Shown: positions 18,865-28,141, counted from the first letter of the stretch. The stretch is DNA of 52,540 nucleotides from Granulosicoccus sp. (GCA_020627685.1 JAHDGK010000037.1:1-52540); one strand, 5' to 3'. Numbers and translations: made by a program. Notes: a model not told the origin generated them from the letters alone.

Positions 18865-20376
18865 ATGGATGTAAATTCCAATATCAATCTGTTTACTACC
18901 ATCTTAGGGTGGCAGTTTTATGGTGTTCTTTGGTCCGTCATTGTTCAGACAGGGCTTGTTTTCCTACCTATATTCACAATGATTATCTCTACCTTGTCAG
19001 ACGCAAGAAGCTCTGGATCTTTGTTTACGGTAAACGTTGATTCGGCATTGTCGGGCTTGGAAGTTAAAGTCTTTACTCTGCTCCTTGTGTTGCTGGTAGG
19101 TGCTGCCCCTACCGCTGGTACCACTGTCACAAGTGGTGATTTTACGTTTGATGGTTTAACAGTTGGTAATACCGATACCGCCTATGATGACACTTTTGGT
19201 GCATCTACCCTTATTGACGGAACAACGGTGCCAGTCCCTGCTTGGTGGTTGTTGGTTATGCGATTGAGTAATGGTGTCACTAAGGCTGTAGGGGGCACGA
19301 TGGATCTACAGTTTGAGGGTGCTCTACGCCAGCTTGAAATGGCTATGCAGACAGCAGCCATAAGAAGGCCGCAAACCAAAAAGAATCTTAGTATTTTTAA
19401 TCGCGAGTGTTATCTACCTGCTCGGTCTTTGTTCATGCGAACAAACGACAATACAGAAGGGATAGATGTTAACTATCAAGGGTCAGAGTATTTTATTAAT
19501 GAGCCTGGATACTATGACACTTTGCGAACGCGCTCTATGATCGAAGGCATACCGTTTGATCCAGATACCTCCCCTGAGTACTCACAGGATCCCGGTACGG
19601 GAGGTAGACCAACGTGCAATGATTTGTGGGATGTAGTTTCTGAGGGCATACTTGAGGAGGCAGAACTCGGTGGTATTAATGCCATCATAGAGGAGTATTT
19701 CGGAGGTATGGGGCCAGAAAGACAAGCACAAGTTGTTCGTGGCCATATACAGCGTACCGATATTGATTCTTATGATCAGGTAGATGATCTCGTAAATGAG
19801 GTAACCGAGAAGCAAAATCTATTCGGAAGAGTTGTTGGCGCGGTAACTGACTTGCCGGCAGCGGGTTTGCTAACAATAATCAACGGCATCACAAGAATAT
19901 TCACCAATTTTGTTATTCAAGCAGCCCCTATTGTTCAGGCTTATACATTGATGGTTCTCTACATGACTATCCCGCTTGGCCTTATTGTTTCGGGGTATAG
20001 CTTTAAGTTCCTTGTGCAAGGCGCAGTGTTGATTTTTTCAGTGACGTTTTGGACTGCTCTTTGGAAGATTGCAGCACACGCCGATGCTCTTTTAAGAGAT
20101 ACCTTTTGGCAGAATGTTGTAGATAACATATTGTCCACCTATGTTGATCCCGGCAGCGCATTAAAGGCATCCGTACACCAATTTATTGTACTCATGCTCT
20201 ACATAATTCTTCCTGGCTTGGGAACTAAGATGTTGTTGACGGGTGCTGGTAGCATGGCTACAACTGCCAACGTAGCGGGCTCTGCTGCTAAGGTCGGCGG
20301 CAGTGCTGCTGGTAAGCCCGGTTCCACTGTTGGCAGCACGATCAAGATGGTTGGGACTAAGGGTAAATTGAAATAA
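18865..20376 (+). CDS. traG: TraG-N-like mating-pair stabilisation protein
   Basis: The 503-residue polytopic membrane protein has N-terminal helices (about 14-50 and 70-85) and a periplasmic loop with RRPQTKKNLSIFNRECYLPARSLF and DPGTGGRPTCNDLWDVV. A block of C-terminal helices follows at about 335-470 (LMVLYMTIPLGLIVSGYSFKF, FIVLMLYIILPGLGTKMLL). This matches the N-terminal membrane domain of TraG (TraG_N), which stabilises mating pairs. As in other MPF-G systems the large C-terminal periplasmic domain of F TraG is absent. It is the last gene of the operon; no strong terminator follows. Confidence 0.82.
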   Translation: MDVNSNINLFTTILGWQFYGVLWSVIVQTGLVFLPIFTMIISTLSDARSSGSLFTVNVDSALSGLEVKVFTLLLVLLVGAAPTAGTTVTSGDFTFDGLTVGNTDTAYDDTFGASTLIDGTTVPVPAWWLLVMRLSNGVTKAVGGTMDLQFEGALRQLEMAMQTAAIRRPQTKKNLSIFNRECYLPARSLFMRTNDNTEGIDVNYQGSEYFINEPGYYDTLRTRSMIEGIPFDPDTSPEYSQDPGTGGRPTCNDLWDVVSEGILEEAELGGINAIIEEYFGGMGPERQAQVVRGHIQRTDIDSYDQVDDLVNEVTEKQNLFGRVVGAVTDLPAAGLLTIINGITRIFTNFVIQAAPIVQAYTLMVLYMTIPLGLIVSGYSFKFLVQGAVLIFSVTFWTALWKIAAHADALLRDTFWQNVVDNILSTYVDPGSALKASVHQFIVLMLYIILPGLGTKMLLTGAGSMATTANVAGSAAKVGGSAAGKPGSTVGSTIKMVGTKGKLK

Positions 20377-20479
20377 TATTTTCTTGTTCTATTAATTCAA
20401 CTACCCTGTTGCTCATACTTCGAGAGCCACCAACATATCAATTCCCAATATTCAGCCCTTTAAGACTGTTAAGCAAACG

Positions 20480-20806
20480 TCAGAGTTTGTATTTTTCGAT
20501 CCCAGCGCCTGTTTCTTCGAACATGATGTTCCTGTGACCCTCATCAGGGTCAAGCAACGCTTCGTCATCATCACTTTGTCCAGGTGTACCACCTAAGACA
20601 ATAAGTTTTACGAACCATAACCATATGAGGAAGACAGACAATCCTAGTCCAATGAGAACTGCAGAGATTTTAATCATCCACAGAAATGTGGATCTAATAA
20701 ATCTGTAGATAGCAATATCTTTTACACCGGGTACCAGTCTTTCGATGATATGCGTGAATACTGCCCCGTGTATCATGTCGGGGATATGAGCGTATTTATT
20801 TATCAT
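20480..20806 (-). CDS. Small membrane protein, possibly DUF3742-like
   Basis: The 108-residue protein has a good ribosome binding site (AGGGGTG seven bases before the ATG), one strong membrane helix (about 46-70, ISAVLIGLGLSVFLIWLWFVKLIVL) and an acidic cytoplasmic tail. In PFGI-1-type loci a small DUF3742 membrane protein often follows TraG, and the length and VKL motif after the helix are compatible with that. The match is weak. It is convergent with traG. Confidence 0.5.
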   Translation of the reverse strand: MINKYAHIPDMIHGAVFTHIIERLVPGVKDIAIYRFIRSTFLWMIKISAVLIGLGLSVFLIWLWFVKLIVLGGTPGQSDDDEALLDPDEGHRNIMFEETGAGIEKYKL

Positions 20807-21220
20807 GCCATCACCCCTCTGATTAAGTTGAAGAAATACTCGATTCAGACAGCATTATACAACAAGGTATATAGTTCCCTGTCAATATACGTGCCGACTT
20901 CGAATCTATAACTTTAGTAAGGTTTCTATGTCCTATATCAGCATTTTAATGTAGTTCTATCCCTCTATATCGGCCCTTCATAGCTCTTCCTCAATACAAA
21001 TCAGGAATTGGTAATTATGAAATGAATGTCCTGTTTCTGAAGGAATAGTGATCGCTGGGCTTGGTTTTGCGAAAATAGAAACAAGTAGACTGTCATGAAT
21101 TCGGCAATCGCGGATCTCATCTCACGTTAAGAGACTTGCGATCTCCGTCATTTGGCTATATTATTTTGACTACTAGCAGGACTCGCTCGTTTCTCTCCTT
21201 GGAGAGCAGCCCCTGTTTCG
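20807..21220. other. Intergenic region upstream of the NYN gene
   Basis: No gene is visible. It should carry the promoter of the minus-strand small membrane protein (near 20820-20880). At the right end it has a promoter-like pair (TTGCGA at 21136-21141, TATATT at 21157-21162, 15-base spacer) reading towards the hairpins described separately. Confidence 0.4.
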
Positions 21221-21254
21221 AAGGCCCCACTTAGTTGGGGCCTTTTGTCATTTT
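21168..21254 (+). ncRNA. Candidate small RNA or leader with two hairpins
   Basis: Downstream of the promoter-like pair are two compact hairpins. The first is CTCTCC-TT-GGAGAG at 21193-21206. The second is the strong terminator stem at 21221-21244. The transcript would be about 85 bases and ends before the start of the NYN gene at 21268. It could be a free small RNA or an attenuating leader of that gene. The prediction rests on structure only. Confidence 0.35.
21221..21254 (+). terminator. Rho-independent terminator upstream of the NYN gene
   Basis: A perfect 9-bp stem AAGGCCCCA / TGGGGCCTT with loop CTTAGT is followed by TTGTCATTTT. It ends a transcript arriving from the left, only 14 bases before the next gene's ATG. 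Confidence 0.75.
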
Positions 21255-21267
21255 GAGGGCAGGAAAT

Positions 21268-21900
21268 ATGACGAGGGTTATTGCCTTCGTGGACGGGTTC
21301 AATCTTTATCACGGGCTGTCCAGTCAGCTAGAGTCAGACCCAAATTCTTTGCCGCACAACAAGGTTGATCTATGGCGTCTGATTGAAAATCATCTTCTAC
21401 ACGATTACGAAACTCTTCAAGGAGTACGCTGGTATTCCGCTATTCCACCGTTGAATTGGCGAGACCCCGATCAAGCCGCAATAGTTTCTAGACACACGTG
21501 GTACCGCGAGCAGCTCAACGATACGGGTGTTTCAACACGGGTATCTAGTTTTCGAAAAACCACCAGGAAATGCAAACACTGCGGCAAGAAAACCAAGACG
21601 CAAGAAGAGAAAGAATCCGATACCCGGTTTTCCCTTGAGATTTTGGAAGACGCTCTGTATGACCGAATGGATCGAGCGTTATTGGTTACCTCAGACAGCG
21701 ATTTTATTCCAGCGCTTTACTCTCTGAAAAGATATGCGGAAAAACGGCTGGTAGATGCAGTAGTGTGCCCACCGATTAAACGCGAAGGTGCAGGCAAAGA
21801 AATCCAAAACTGCAGTCGTAAATTATTTTCCACAAAGACCAGATACATGCGCATTAAGCATCTTCATAACTCATTATTCGCATTGGATAATTGCGAATAA
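21268..21900 (+). CDS. NYN-domain (LabA/DUF88-like) putative ribonuclease
   Basis: The ATG at 21268 (after GGCAGGAAAT) begins the conserved core directly: VIAFVDGFNLYHG is the first NYN motif with its acidic residue. Near the middle KESDTRFSLEILEDAL supplies the second acidic cluster, and ALLVTSDSDFIPAL is the third, with the SDSDF signature. NYN domains are PIN-like metal-dependent RNases. A single CKHCGKK pair lies in an insert around residue 100. The gene stands alone between the terminator and the convergent sensor kinase, so a target or partner is not suggested by context. It could serve in defence, RNA decay or plasmid control. Confidence 0.75.
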   Translation: MTRVIAFVDGFNLYHGLSSQLESDPNSLPHNKVDLWRLIENHLLHDYETLQGVRWYSAIPPLNWRDPDQAAIVSRHTWYREQLNDTGVSTRVSSFRKTTRKCKHCGKKTKTQEEKESDTRFSLEILEDALYDRMDRALLVTSDSDFIPALYSLKRYAEKRLVDAVVCPPIKREGAGKEIQNCSRKLFSTKTRYMRIKHLHNSLFALDNCE

Positions 21901-21956
21901 CAGTATTTTGTATTTCGCGTTAGCGACATCTCTAGCTACCAGAAAACTGGTTCAAA

Positions 21957-23999
21957 CTACGCGTTCGCTAAATTTCCAGCTGGCACTGACACTAGCTTTG
22001 GTTCGCTACGTTTAGTGTTAGTCCATCGTAGAATATCTTTGATTGTGAATCCCTTGCTTGTGACTTCACTGGCGATTTCAGTCATTTCAGTGTATACGAC
22101 ATCCGAAATTGCGCTATCAGCGGTAATAACAATCTTCTTAGTGTGTTTGTTTTTGGTTGGTTGATCTCTTATGAATCGCAATAGGTCCATCCCGTCCATT
22201 TCAGGCATGTGATAGTCCATAAGAATCAAGTCAAATTTAATTGATTCAAGTTTGTCGATAGCTTCAACCGGATCATCGATGTACGTAACCTGAATATCCT
22301 CCCTACCTATCAGATCGCTATCAAAAAGGTGCTTCATTTGTTCGATGTTTCCGAGGTCGTTATCGATGACTATTATTTTGAACAGATTTATTGATTCACT
22401 AGCTTCATTGTTTCCATCTTTGCGTTTTTCAGTTTCTGGCTCTTCCTCTACTTGGTATTGGATACCCTTGGCTATAGCGATTTCACTTTCTGTGGCTAAT
22501 GTCACCGGTATGCTTATCTGAATCTCTGTACCAAACCCTTTGCTGCTTTGAATCTCTACGCTGCCGTTCATAAAAACAGCGAATCGTCTCATCGTCTTGA
22601 ATCCTATCCCCCATCCATCTTTTGTTCTGGTAATTGTATTTTCAAAGTTGGGGTTTGTTTCTCGTAGGTCTTTAAGCTCTTTTTCATTTAATCCAACGCC
22701 TGTGTCTTTAACCATGACGTTAAGTGATCCGTCCTCTATGGCGTAGTACACTTCAACGAATCCTTTGTCCGTGTATTTGATGGCATTATCTATCGCGTTT
22801 GAAACGATGACAGAGATAAGCTGGAAGTCGTTCACGACCCACATGGGGCATGAATTATCCGCGTGGCATCTCCACGAAATTTTCTCATTTTTGCTGGAGT
22901 TTTCGCATAGAACACCAAATTGGTGATCTATTTCGCCGAACATCTCCTGAACATCAAAACACTCGTTTTTTATTTTAAGCGAGCCGTTCTCCAATGCTGA
23001 TAGGTTCAAGATGTAAGAGATACGTCGAGTTATGCTATCGACATCTCCATAGGCCAGTCTCAGTGTTTCCATTGCCTCTACCGGCCTCTTGGTTCGTGTT
23101 CTTTCTATGGCCATGTCCAAGTAGGTTCTAACTCGTCCCATAGGCGTTCTTAGCTCATGGGCTGCTAGCTGCAGGATGTTGGATTTCATGTCATAGACTT
23201 CACCTTTTTTAACCAGGTTGTCTCTTCCTCTTTCCAGTTCATCTGAGATTTCATTAAACGCATTGGAGAATTCTTCTATCTCCTTGATACCGGTTTTATC
23301 CGAAAGCTTGACCGCCCTCTCCCCCCTTGCTAGACGCTTTGCTGACTCCAGAATTATTCTTAATTGGTTGTTTTGCTCCCTGAAAACAACGAAGACGATC
23401 AATATTGGTATGAGACTGAATATCCCTGAAATAAGTAGTATGTTGTTGAATGACTTGTTGATGCTTTCACTATCGATCACTGGCTCAACGAATGAGATAG
23501 TGACCTTTCCTATTACGTCGCTACCTTTTTTCGCCGATAGCGTGTTATTAGAAAAGTTCTGTTCATAGTCTTCCTTAAAGATAGTGGCATAGTGAGCGTT
23601 GATGATGCTTTGCGCATTTTTGGATTCAACTGCCAGGGCGCTTTCTGTTCCAGTTTGTTCAGGTGATTCGTTGTTCTGTTGGTAGTTCTCAATATTGTTC
23701 ACATACCCAATCACATTTCCCATGTTGTCTACCACGGTTATGCTGTGTATGAACTCGTAGCTTTTAACATTGGATAAAACAGCTTTTAGTAACTCTCTAT
23801 CTCCTTTGTTGACTGCATAGGAGATCATTCTCTCAATGTTCCTCTCCACCGATAGCTCGTACTCGCTGTTCTCTATGTCTATCTTGGATTGTTGGTTTTG
23901 ATCTAGTAGGTACAGGCTTGGTGCGTAGAACACCACCGATACCAGTATCACTGAAATAAACAGAACGACTTTGTAGGAGAGCACGGGAATCAGTTTCAT
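21957..23999 (-). CDS. Hybrid sensor histidine kinase with C-terminal receiver
   Basis: The 680-residue inner-membrane sensor has a first membrane helix at about 10-30, a periplasmic domain to about 185 and a second helix at about 188-207. A HAMP-like region follows (AKRLARGERAVKLSDKTGIKEIEEF). The HisKA box AAHELRTPMGR has His281. The HATPase N, G1 and G2 boxes are visible (NAIDNAIKYTDKG, DTGVGLNEKE, GWGIGFKTM). The C-terminal receiver (about 547-665) has Asp595 in LMDYHMPEMDG. No HPt domain or output regulator is adjacent on this strand. It is divergent from the sensory cassette starting at 24377, which may be its functional partner. Confidence 0.85.
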   Translation of the reverse strand: MKLIPVLSYKVVLFISVILVSVVFYAPSLYLLDQNQQSKIDIENSEYELSVERNIERMISYAVNKGDRELLKAVLSNVKSYEFIHSITVVDNMGNVIGYVNNIENYQQNNESPEQTGTESALAVESKNAQSIINAHYATIFKEDYEQNFSNNTLSAKKGSDVIGKVTISFVEPVIDSESINKSFNNILLISGIFSLIPILIVFVVFREQNNQLRIILESAKRLARGERAVKLSDKTGIKEIEEFSNAFNEISDELERGRDNLVKKGEVYDMKSNILQLAAHELRTPMGRVRTYLDMAIERTRTKRPVEAMETLRLAYGDVDSITRRISYILNLSALENGSLKIKNECFDVQEMFGEIDHQFGVLCENSSKNEKISWRCHADNSCPMWVVNDFQLISVIVSNAIDNAIKYTDKGFVEVYYAIEDGSLNVMVKDTGVGLNEKELKDLRETNPNFENTITRTKDGWGIGFKTMRRFAVFMNGSVEIQSSKGFGTEIQISIPVTLATESEIAIAKGIQYQVEEEPETEKRKDGNNEASESINLFKIIVIDNDLGNIEQMKHLFDSDLIGREDIQVTYIDDPVEAIDKLESIKFDLILMDYHMPEMDGMDLLRFIRDQPTKNKHTKKIVITADSAISDVVYTEMTEIASEVTSKGFTIKDILRWTNTKRSEPKLVSVPAGNLANA

Positions 24000-24376
24000 G
24001 GCTGCCTTTTATGCTGTTTCTATATTTAAGGTCTGATCCTGCGAGAGAGTGCTATCTAGATATCTGATTTAATAGAGCGAAAAGACATCCGAACCCTTTG
24101 ATTTTCTGTCAAAATTCGGTTGTTTTATGTCTGTCAACTTATCAAAGCGAGAAATAACTCACACTTCTTACAGTATCAAAAGCAAACCATTGCAATGTAT
24201 CATAAATGATCCATTTTTCCCTCCGATATACGTTTCATCGGCTCTGTATAATCATGCTTGAAGGGTGTGTATGGGTTGACAAGCCAGCGTATGTGGTCTA
24301 AGGGGGTTCGACTTATTTTTAATAAAAACTCCCAACAACACTCTTCTACTTCACGAGAGACAAATTTCCAGTTCGC
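24000..24376. promoter_or_regulatory. Divergent control region between sensor kinase and regulator genes
   Basis: A 377-bp non-coding region lies between two divergently read signalling genes and should contain both promoters. I see no strong palindrome or clear promoter elements in it. A TTGACA at 24276-24281 is a possible -35 for the plus-strand cassette, without a good -10 partner. Confidence 0.4.
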
Positions 24377-25600
24377 ATGAAGACGGCGTCATCTTCCCCT
24401 TTAATGGGTCCGAATCAACTTATTACGGCAATAGAAGGATTTAGCAGCGATGTCACGCGCTATCTCATGCCTGTAATTTGTTACATCGGTGGCAAGAAAG
24501 ATGATTTTCTAAAGCCTCTTCGACGCTATTACCCCGGTGCCATTCAGCATGACAGTTATACGGGTGAGAAAGCACAGGTCACTATATTCAATCATATCCC
24601 TCATGATCTTTTGGGTTTTGACAGCCCACTATCGCCAGACGGCTCCTATATTTTCCTACTCGATGAAGACCTTCTCTATACAGAGCAAGAGTTAGATGTG
24701 CTGTATCGTCTCAATGCAGTCACTCTGGTAAAGCCAGATCCGTTGGAAGTTATGTGGCAAATAAGAACTCAGCTAACGGTTCAGAATCTGTCATACGCCA
24801 ACGATCGTACTGTCTTCCCATCGCTCATATCTGCCGATTTAGAGTATCGCGACAAGATATCCAAGATCATTCGTAGCGTAATACATGGAGAATCTCTGAT
24901 TGTATCTGTCTGCTCATTAAAGGTCAGAGAAGCCCTTTTTTCATTTCTTTTCGACTTTATGCCAAAGTCGATAAGACCACAGGTTATCAGAGGCGACAAC
25001 GAGGGCCTTAGCTCGCTTCCTTTAGATCGTTTATGTTTGATAGAGGGCCCAAATCACACTTTGGATAATGTCCTCTCTTTGTATCAACAAGTATCAGACT
25101 TGGAATCATCTCCGAGTATTATGACTGTACTTATTGGTGAGGATTTATCCGATATAGAAGAAGATTCGGAGATAGAAACCGCTACACTCCGAGATCTTAG
25201 TACCCGGACCGGTGACTCTCACCTTTTGGCTTATTGTTGTTCTGCACAACAGTCGCATACAATCCACAAGATGTCCTACCACTCTATCCCCACCGTTAAT
25301 AAGATAACCGTAGAAGCGATGTACTGTCCCGATCAGTATCTTTCATTGCTTGGTTTTCAAGATGCCAGAAATGTAGAGCCAGGGGATATCCTTACAGAGC
25401 TTACCGATACATTTGATCGCTTATCTATCGATTCCATTATGTCTGAGGTAGAACGCATGGTCATGGTAAAACTGCGTGATCGGTGCAAACTAGCTGAATC
25501 TGCGAGTTATGTTGCAGGCATACCCAGAGTGACATACAACAAACGCGCAAAACGTCATAGCGACCGCCAAAGCCTTCTTACATTTTTCACCAATTCCTAG
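24377..25600 (+). CDS. Regulator resembling a degenerate sigma-54 activator (receiver-like, AAA-like without Walker A, Fis-type HTH)
   Basis: This 407-residue cytoplasmic protein was not assignable to a named family. The end (about 350-395, SIMSEVERMVMVKLRDRCKLAESASYVAGIPRVTYNKRAKRH) has the layout of the Fis-type HTH that closes NtrC-like activators. The N-terminal 125 residues have a receiver-like alternation (MPVICYIGGK, SYIFLLDEDLLY, AVTLVKPD). In the middle, EYRDKISKIIRSVIHGESLIVSV aligns by eye with the NtrC segment before Walker A. The GxxGxGKE loop is replaced by CSLKVREAL and no GAFTGA loop is present. If so it binds DNA but cannot hydrolyse ATP or remodel sigma-54, like a repurposed activator. 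It is first in a three-gene cassette with a periplasmic protein and a histidine kinase. Confidence 0.5.
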   Translation: MKTASSSPLMGPNQLITAIEGFSSDVTRYLMPVICYIGGKKDDFLKPLRRYYPGAIQHDSYTGEKAQVTIFNHIPHDLLGFDSPLSPDGSYIFLLDEDLLYTEQELDVLYRLNAVTLVKPDPLEVMWQIRTQLTVQNLSYANDRTVFPSLISADLEYRDKISKIIRSVIHGESLIVSVCSLKVREALFSFLFDFMPKSIRPQVIRGDNEGLSSLPLDRLCLIEGPNHTLDNVLSLYQQVSDLESSPSIMTVLIGEDLSDIEEDSEIETATLRDLSTRTGDSHLLAYCCSAQQSHTIHKMSYHSIPTVNKITVEAMYCPDQYLSLLGFQDARNVEPGDILTELTDTFDRLSIDSIMSEVERMVMVKLRDRCKLAESASYVAGIPRVTYNKRAKRHSDRQSLLTFFTNS

Positions 25601-25614
25601 CGGTCATTGGCGAG

Positions 25615-26529
25615 ATGATAGATCACTGGATCTTCATACGATATTTATCTATCGTCGCCCTCATCTATTTATCCGTCTTCAACAAAGCCGACGCCGATAC
25701 CCTCATACTATTATCTGAACAAGACTCCAAATCTAATGCTGTTTCCAAAATCGCTCAAGAGATTCAGTTTTATGCTAACGACACAGATATCTTATACACC
25801 GATTCATTATCACTCGATATACCAGAATTAGAGCGTAAATATGATTCTCTGATTTTGCTTGGAGATGATTTGGCTGTTCAATCATTTCCTACTGCTCTAA
25901 CCATCCCTTATGTAGTGGGTGCATTCGCTGGTAATGTTGATGTAGCCCCCTTCTCAAACTCACTAACGTTAGAAGTACGTCCTCGTGTGCTTTATCAAGA
26001 GATTATAAAAGTAGGGCTTCCCCTTAAAGCGGTTTGGACTGTTATCACGCCGAACCATAATCCCGAGTTGTTGCAATCTGCCAAGTTAGATGCTGCTGAA
26101 TTGGGAATAGAGCTTAAAACGAAAACATCCAGTGGAAAGCAAACAACAGCCCGAGCCTGGTTTGATGTTCTGGCTTCAATTGATCACGAGACCGAGGCAA
26201 TCTGGATTTCAGACTCTTCCTACCTAGAGGAATCAGGAGCTTATAAGTATCTATTGGAAACTTCTTGGAAACGATCTGTGACTATCGTTTCACACTTTCC
26301 AAAATACGCCAGACGTGCAGTTGCAATAGGCTTTCTACCGGATTTGAAGCTATACGCTAGACGGTTGGTTGATCTTCTTTCAGAGCTTGAATCGGAAACG
26401 GGTACTCGTAGTTATATCAGTACCGATGTTGCCCAACGTGTTTTTAATAAACGAACACTTGAACATCTAGGCTTACGATTGCCCCGTGATTTAGACACTC
26501 ACGCCAAGGACGATATTGTCATACGATGA
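25615..26529 (+). CDS. Periplasmic binding protein, ABC_sub_bind-like
   Basis: The 304-residue protein has a hydrophobic N-terminal export segment (IRYLSIVALIYLSVFNKADA). Two alternating alpha/beta lobes follow: TLILLSEQDSKSNAVSKIAQEI, then YDSLILLGDDLAVQSF, IPYVVGAFAGN, LKAVWTVITPNHNPELLQSAKLDAAELGIEL, EAIWISDSSYLEESGAYKYLLETS and VAIGFLPDLKLYARRLVDLL. This is the layout of the ABC_sub_bind family (PF04392). No transporter genes are nearby and the next gene is a sensor kinase sharing a four-base overlap, so it more likely senses a small molecule for that kinase than feeds uptake. The ligand is unknown. Confidence 0.65.
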   Translation: MIDHWIFIRYLSIVALIYLSVFNKADADTLILLSEQDSKSNAVSKIAQEIQFYANDTDILYTDSLSLDIPELERKYDSLILLGDDLAVQSFPTALTIPYVVGAFAGNVDVAPFSNSLTLEVRPRVLYQEIIKVGLPLKAVWTVITPNHNPELLQSAKLDAAELGIELKTKTSSGKQTTARAWFDVLASIDHETEAIWISDSSYLEESGAYKYLLETSWKRSVTIVSHFPKYARRAVAIGFLPDLKLYARRLVDLLSELESETGTRSYISTDVAQRVFNKRTLEHLGLRLPRDLDTHAKDDIVIR

Positions 26530-28010
26530 GTACAATTCGCCCAACATTTAGGCAAAAGGTCACTCGTGGATTTCTATTCATCATTGGCTTTAATCTTTTC
26601 CTCATTCTCTTTGTCAGCACCCTATTCCGACCCATATTCATTGATCGTTTGTCCAGTAGCTATCTATCAAACCTTACCTTGTTTATTGTTGATGACATTC
26701 AATACGTATTGTTAGTTAGAGATCGTGAATTAACCCAAGAGTACGTTGATGATGTCAACAAGTTCCCATGGACACAGGGTGTGGCTCTTTACGATGTTAG
26801 CGATAGTAGCCTCGTTGTATCAGGTACATCGAACTGGAACCCTGAATATACCGATGCACTTGATGGACCTGTGTTTCATTCCGCAGGTTCTTTCAGCCAC
26901 TATATCTCTCCTATTCGTGTTTCAGATGACAATGGGGTTTCTGAAATACAGTACGTACTTCACTTGACGATAAATTCTACGTCTTTAACTGATCAGGTGA
27001 ACACCGGTTATATCTGGCTGGTAGCCTCGATTCTGCTTGTGACATTCTTTTTATATATAGTTATCCGCCGCCAATCTAACGGGATCACTCATGGTCTTGA
27101 ATCCCTCAATAATCAGATAACTAGCATCGATCCAAAGAATATCGGTTCACCACACCTATCTGTTTCACCTGATACCCAGGAGTTGGCGAATCTACAGACC
27201 ACATTTAATACACTTATAGAGAGTCTTTCTGAAGTTCAATCTGGTCAGGAGAGGCTGGTCGCACAACGAACAGCGGAGCTTTCTGAGGCTTTGGAATTCA
27301 TACGTTCCCAAGATGCAACAAAGTCCTCTTTGATTATGAATCTATCACACGATTTGCGGACACCACTGACGGCTAATCGCGGTAATTTAGATCATGTCAT
27401 AGAGCTGATAGAAGATGGTATGGCTGGCTCAGATTTGGATTATGAAGAGGTCATGCGTCACTTGCAGATCTCTAGAAGCTCGTCTGTTGTTCTGTCCGAT
27501 GAGATAGATTCCTTGCTTCAATACGCATCATCAACGTCATTAGAGTCAGACATTGTTAGATACGAATTTGATATCAAGCAATTTGTTGAAAAATGCCTTA
27601 CATCAACACATGAGCTGTCTGTTATTGCCAACAACACTGTTTCATATCAGCATAGCGGAAAGTCTGCATTTAAAACCTCTGAGCGGCTACTTCAGCACAT
27701 TTTAGATAACCTGCTAACCAATGCACATAAGTATTGTAATAACGGCTCTGTCAGTGTTCTATCGGTTGTTTCAGACGACAATACCTTGTCTCTGGTCGTA
27801 TCAGATAATGGTGTTGGAATACCCGATGATGAGAAAGAGCATATCTTTCTAACCCATTACCAAACTGCTAACCAGCGTCAAACCATAGCAAAAGGAATGG
27901 GTATCGGTCTTTCTTTAACTAAGCTGTGGGTGGATAAGTTGGGTGGTGAAATAACTTTGAGAGATGACACAACGGCGTCAACAGTCTTTGTAGTCACGAT
28001 ACCGAGTTAG
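26526..28010 (+). CDS. Sensor histidine kinase of the three-gene cassette
   Basis: The 494-residue membrane kinase has membrane helices at about 14-37 and 160-178 around a periplasmic loop, a HAMP-like linker and a short coiled coil (ERLVAQRTAELSEALEFI). The HisKA box NLSHDLRTPLTANRG has His275. HATPase motifs are DNLLTNAHKY, VSDNGVGIPDDEKEHIF and KGMGIGLSLTKLWVDKLGG. Its ATGA overlap with the binding-protein gene means co-translation, suggesting that the binding protein presents a ligand to its periplasmic loop. The output would be the regulator encoded first in the cassette or the tandem-receiver protein at 34763. Confidence 0.85.
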   Translation: MSTIRPTFRQKVTRGFLFIIGFNLFLILFVSTLFRPIFIDRLSSSYLSNLTLFIVDDIQYVLLVRDRELTQEYVDDVNKFPWTQGVALYDVSDSSLVVSGTSNWNPEYTDALDGPVFHSAGSFSHYISPIRVSDDNGVSEIQYVLHLTINSTSLTDQVNTGYIWLVASILLVTFFLYIVIRRQSNGITHGLESLNNQITSIDPKNIGSPHLSVSPDTQELANLQTTFNTLIESLSEVQSGQERLVAQRTAELSEALEFIRSQDATKSSLIMNLSHDLRTPLTANRGNLDHVIELIEDGMAGSDLDYEEVMRHLQISRSSSVVLSDEIDSLLQYASSTSLESDIVRYEFDIKQFVEKCLTSTHELSVIANNTVSYQHSGKSAFKTSERLLQHILDNLLTNAHKYCNNGSVSVLSVVSDDNTLSLVVSDNGVGIPDDEKEHIFLTHYQTANQRQTIAKGMGIGLSLTKLWVDKLGGEITLRDDTTASTVFVVTIPS

Positions 28011-28141
28011 TTTATTTTGCCAATTATCACTATAGCTCTAAGATCATTAATCAAGACAATTGAACAAAAATTATTATATTTACAGACCCTCCATATCACC
28101 ATGTTGATAGTTACTTCAAGTAGCCAAATATAATTGCTTGT

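Noticed and set aside
25615-26529. Part of an ABC uptake transporter
   Set aside because: No permease or ATPase gene is adjacent; the next gene is a histidine kinase with a four-base overlap.
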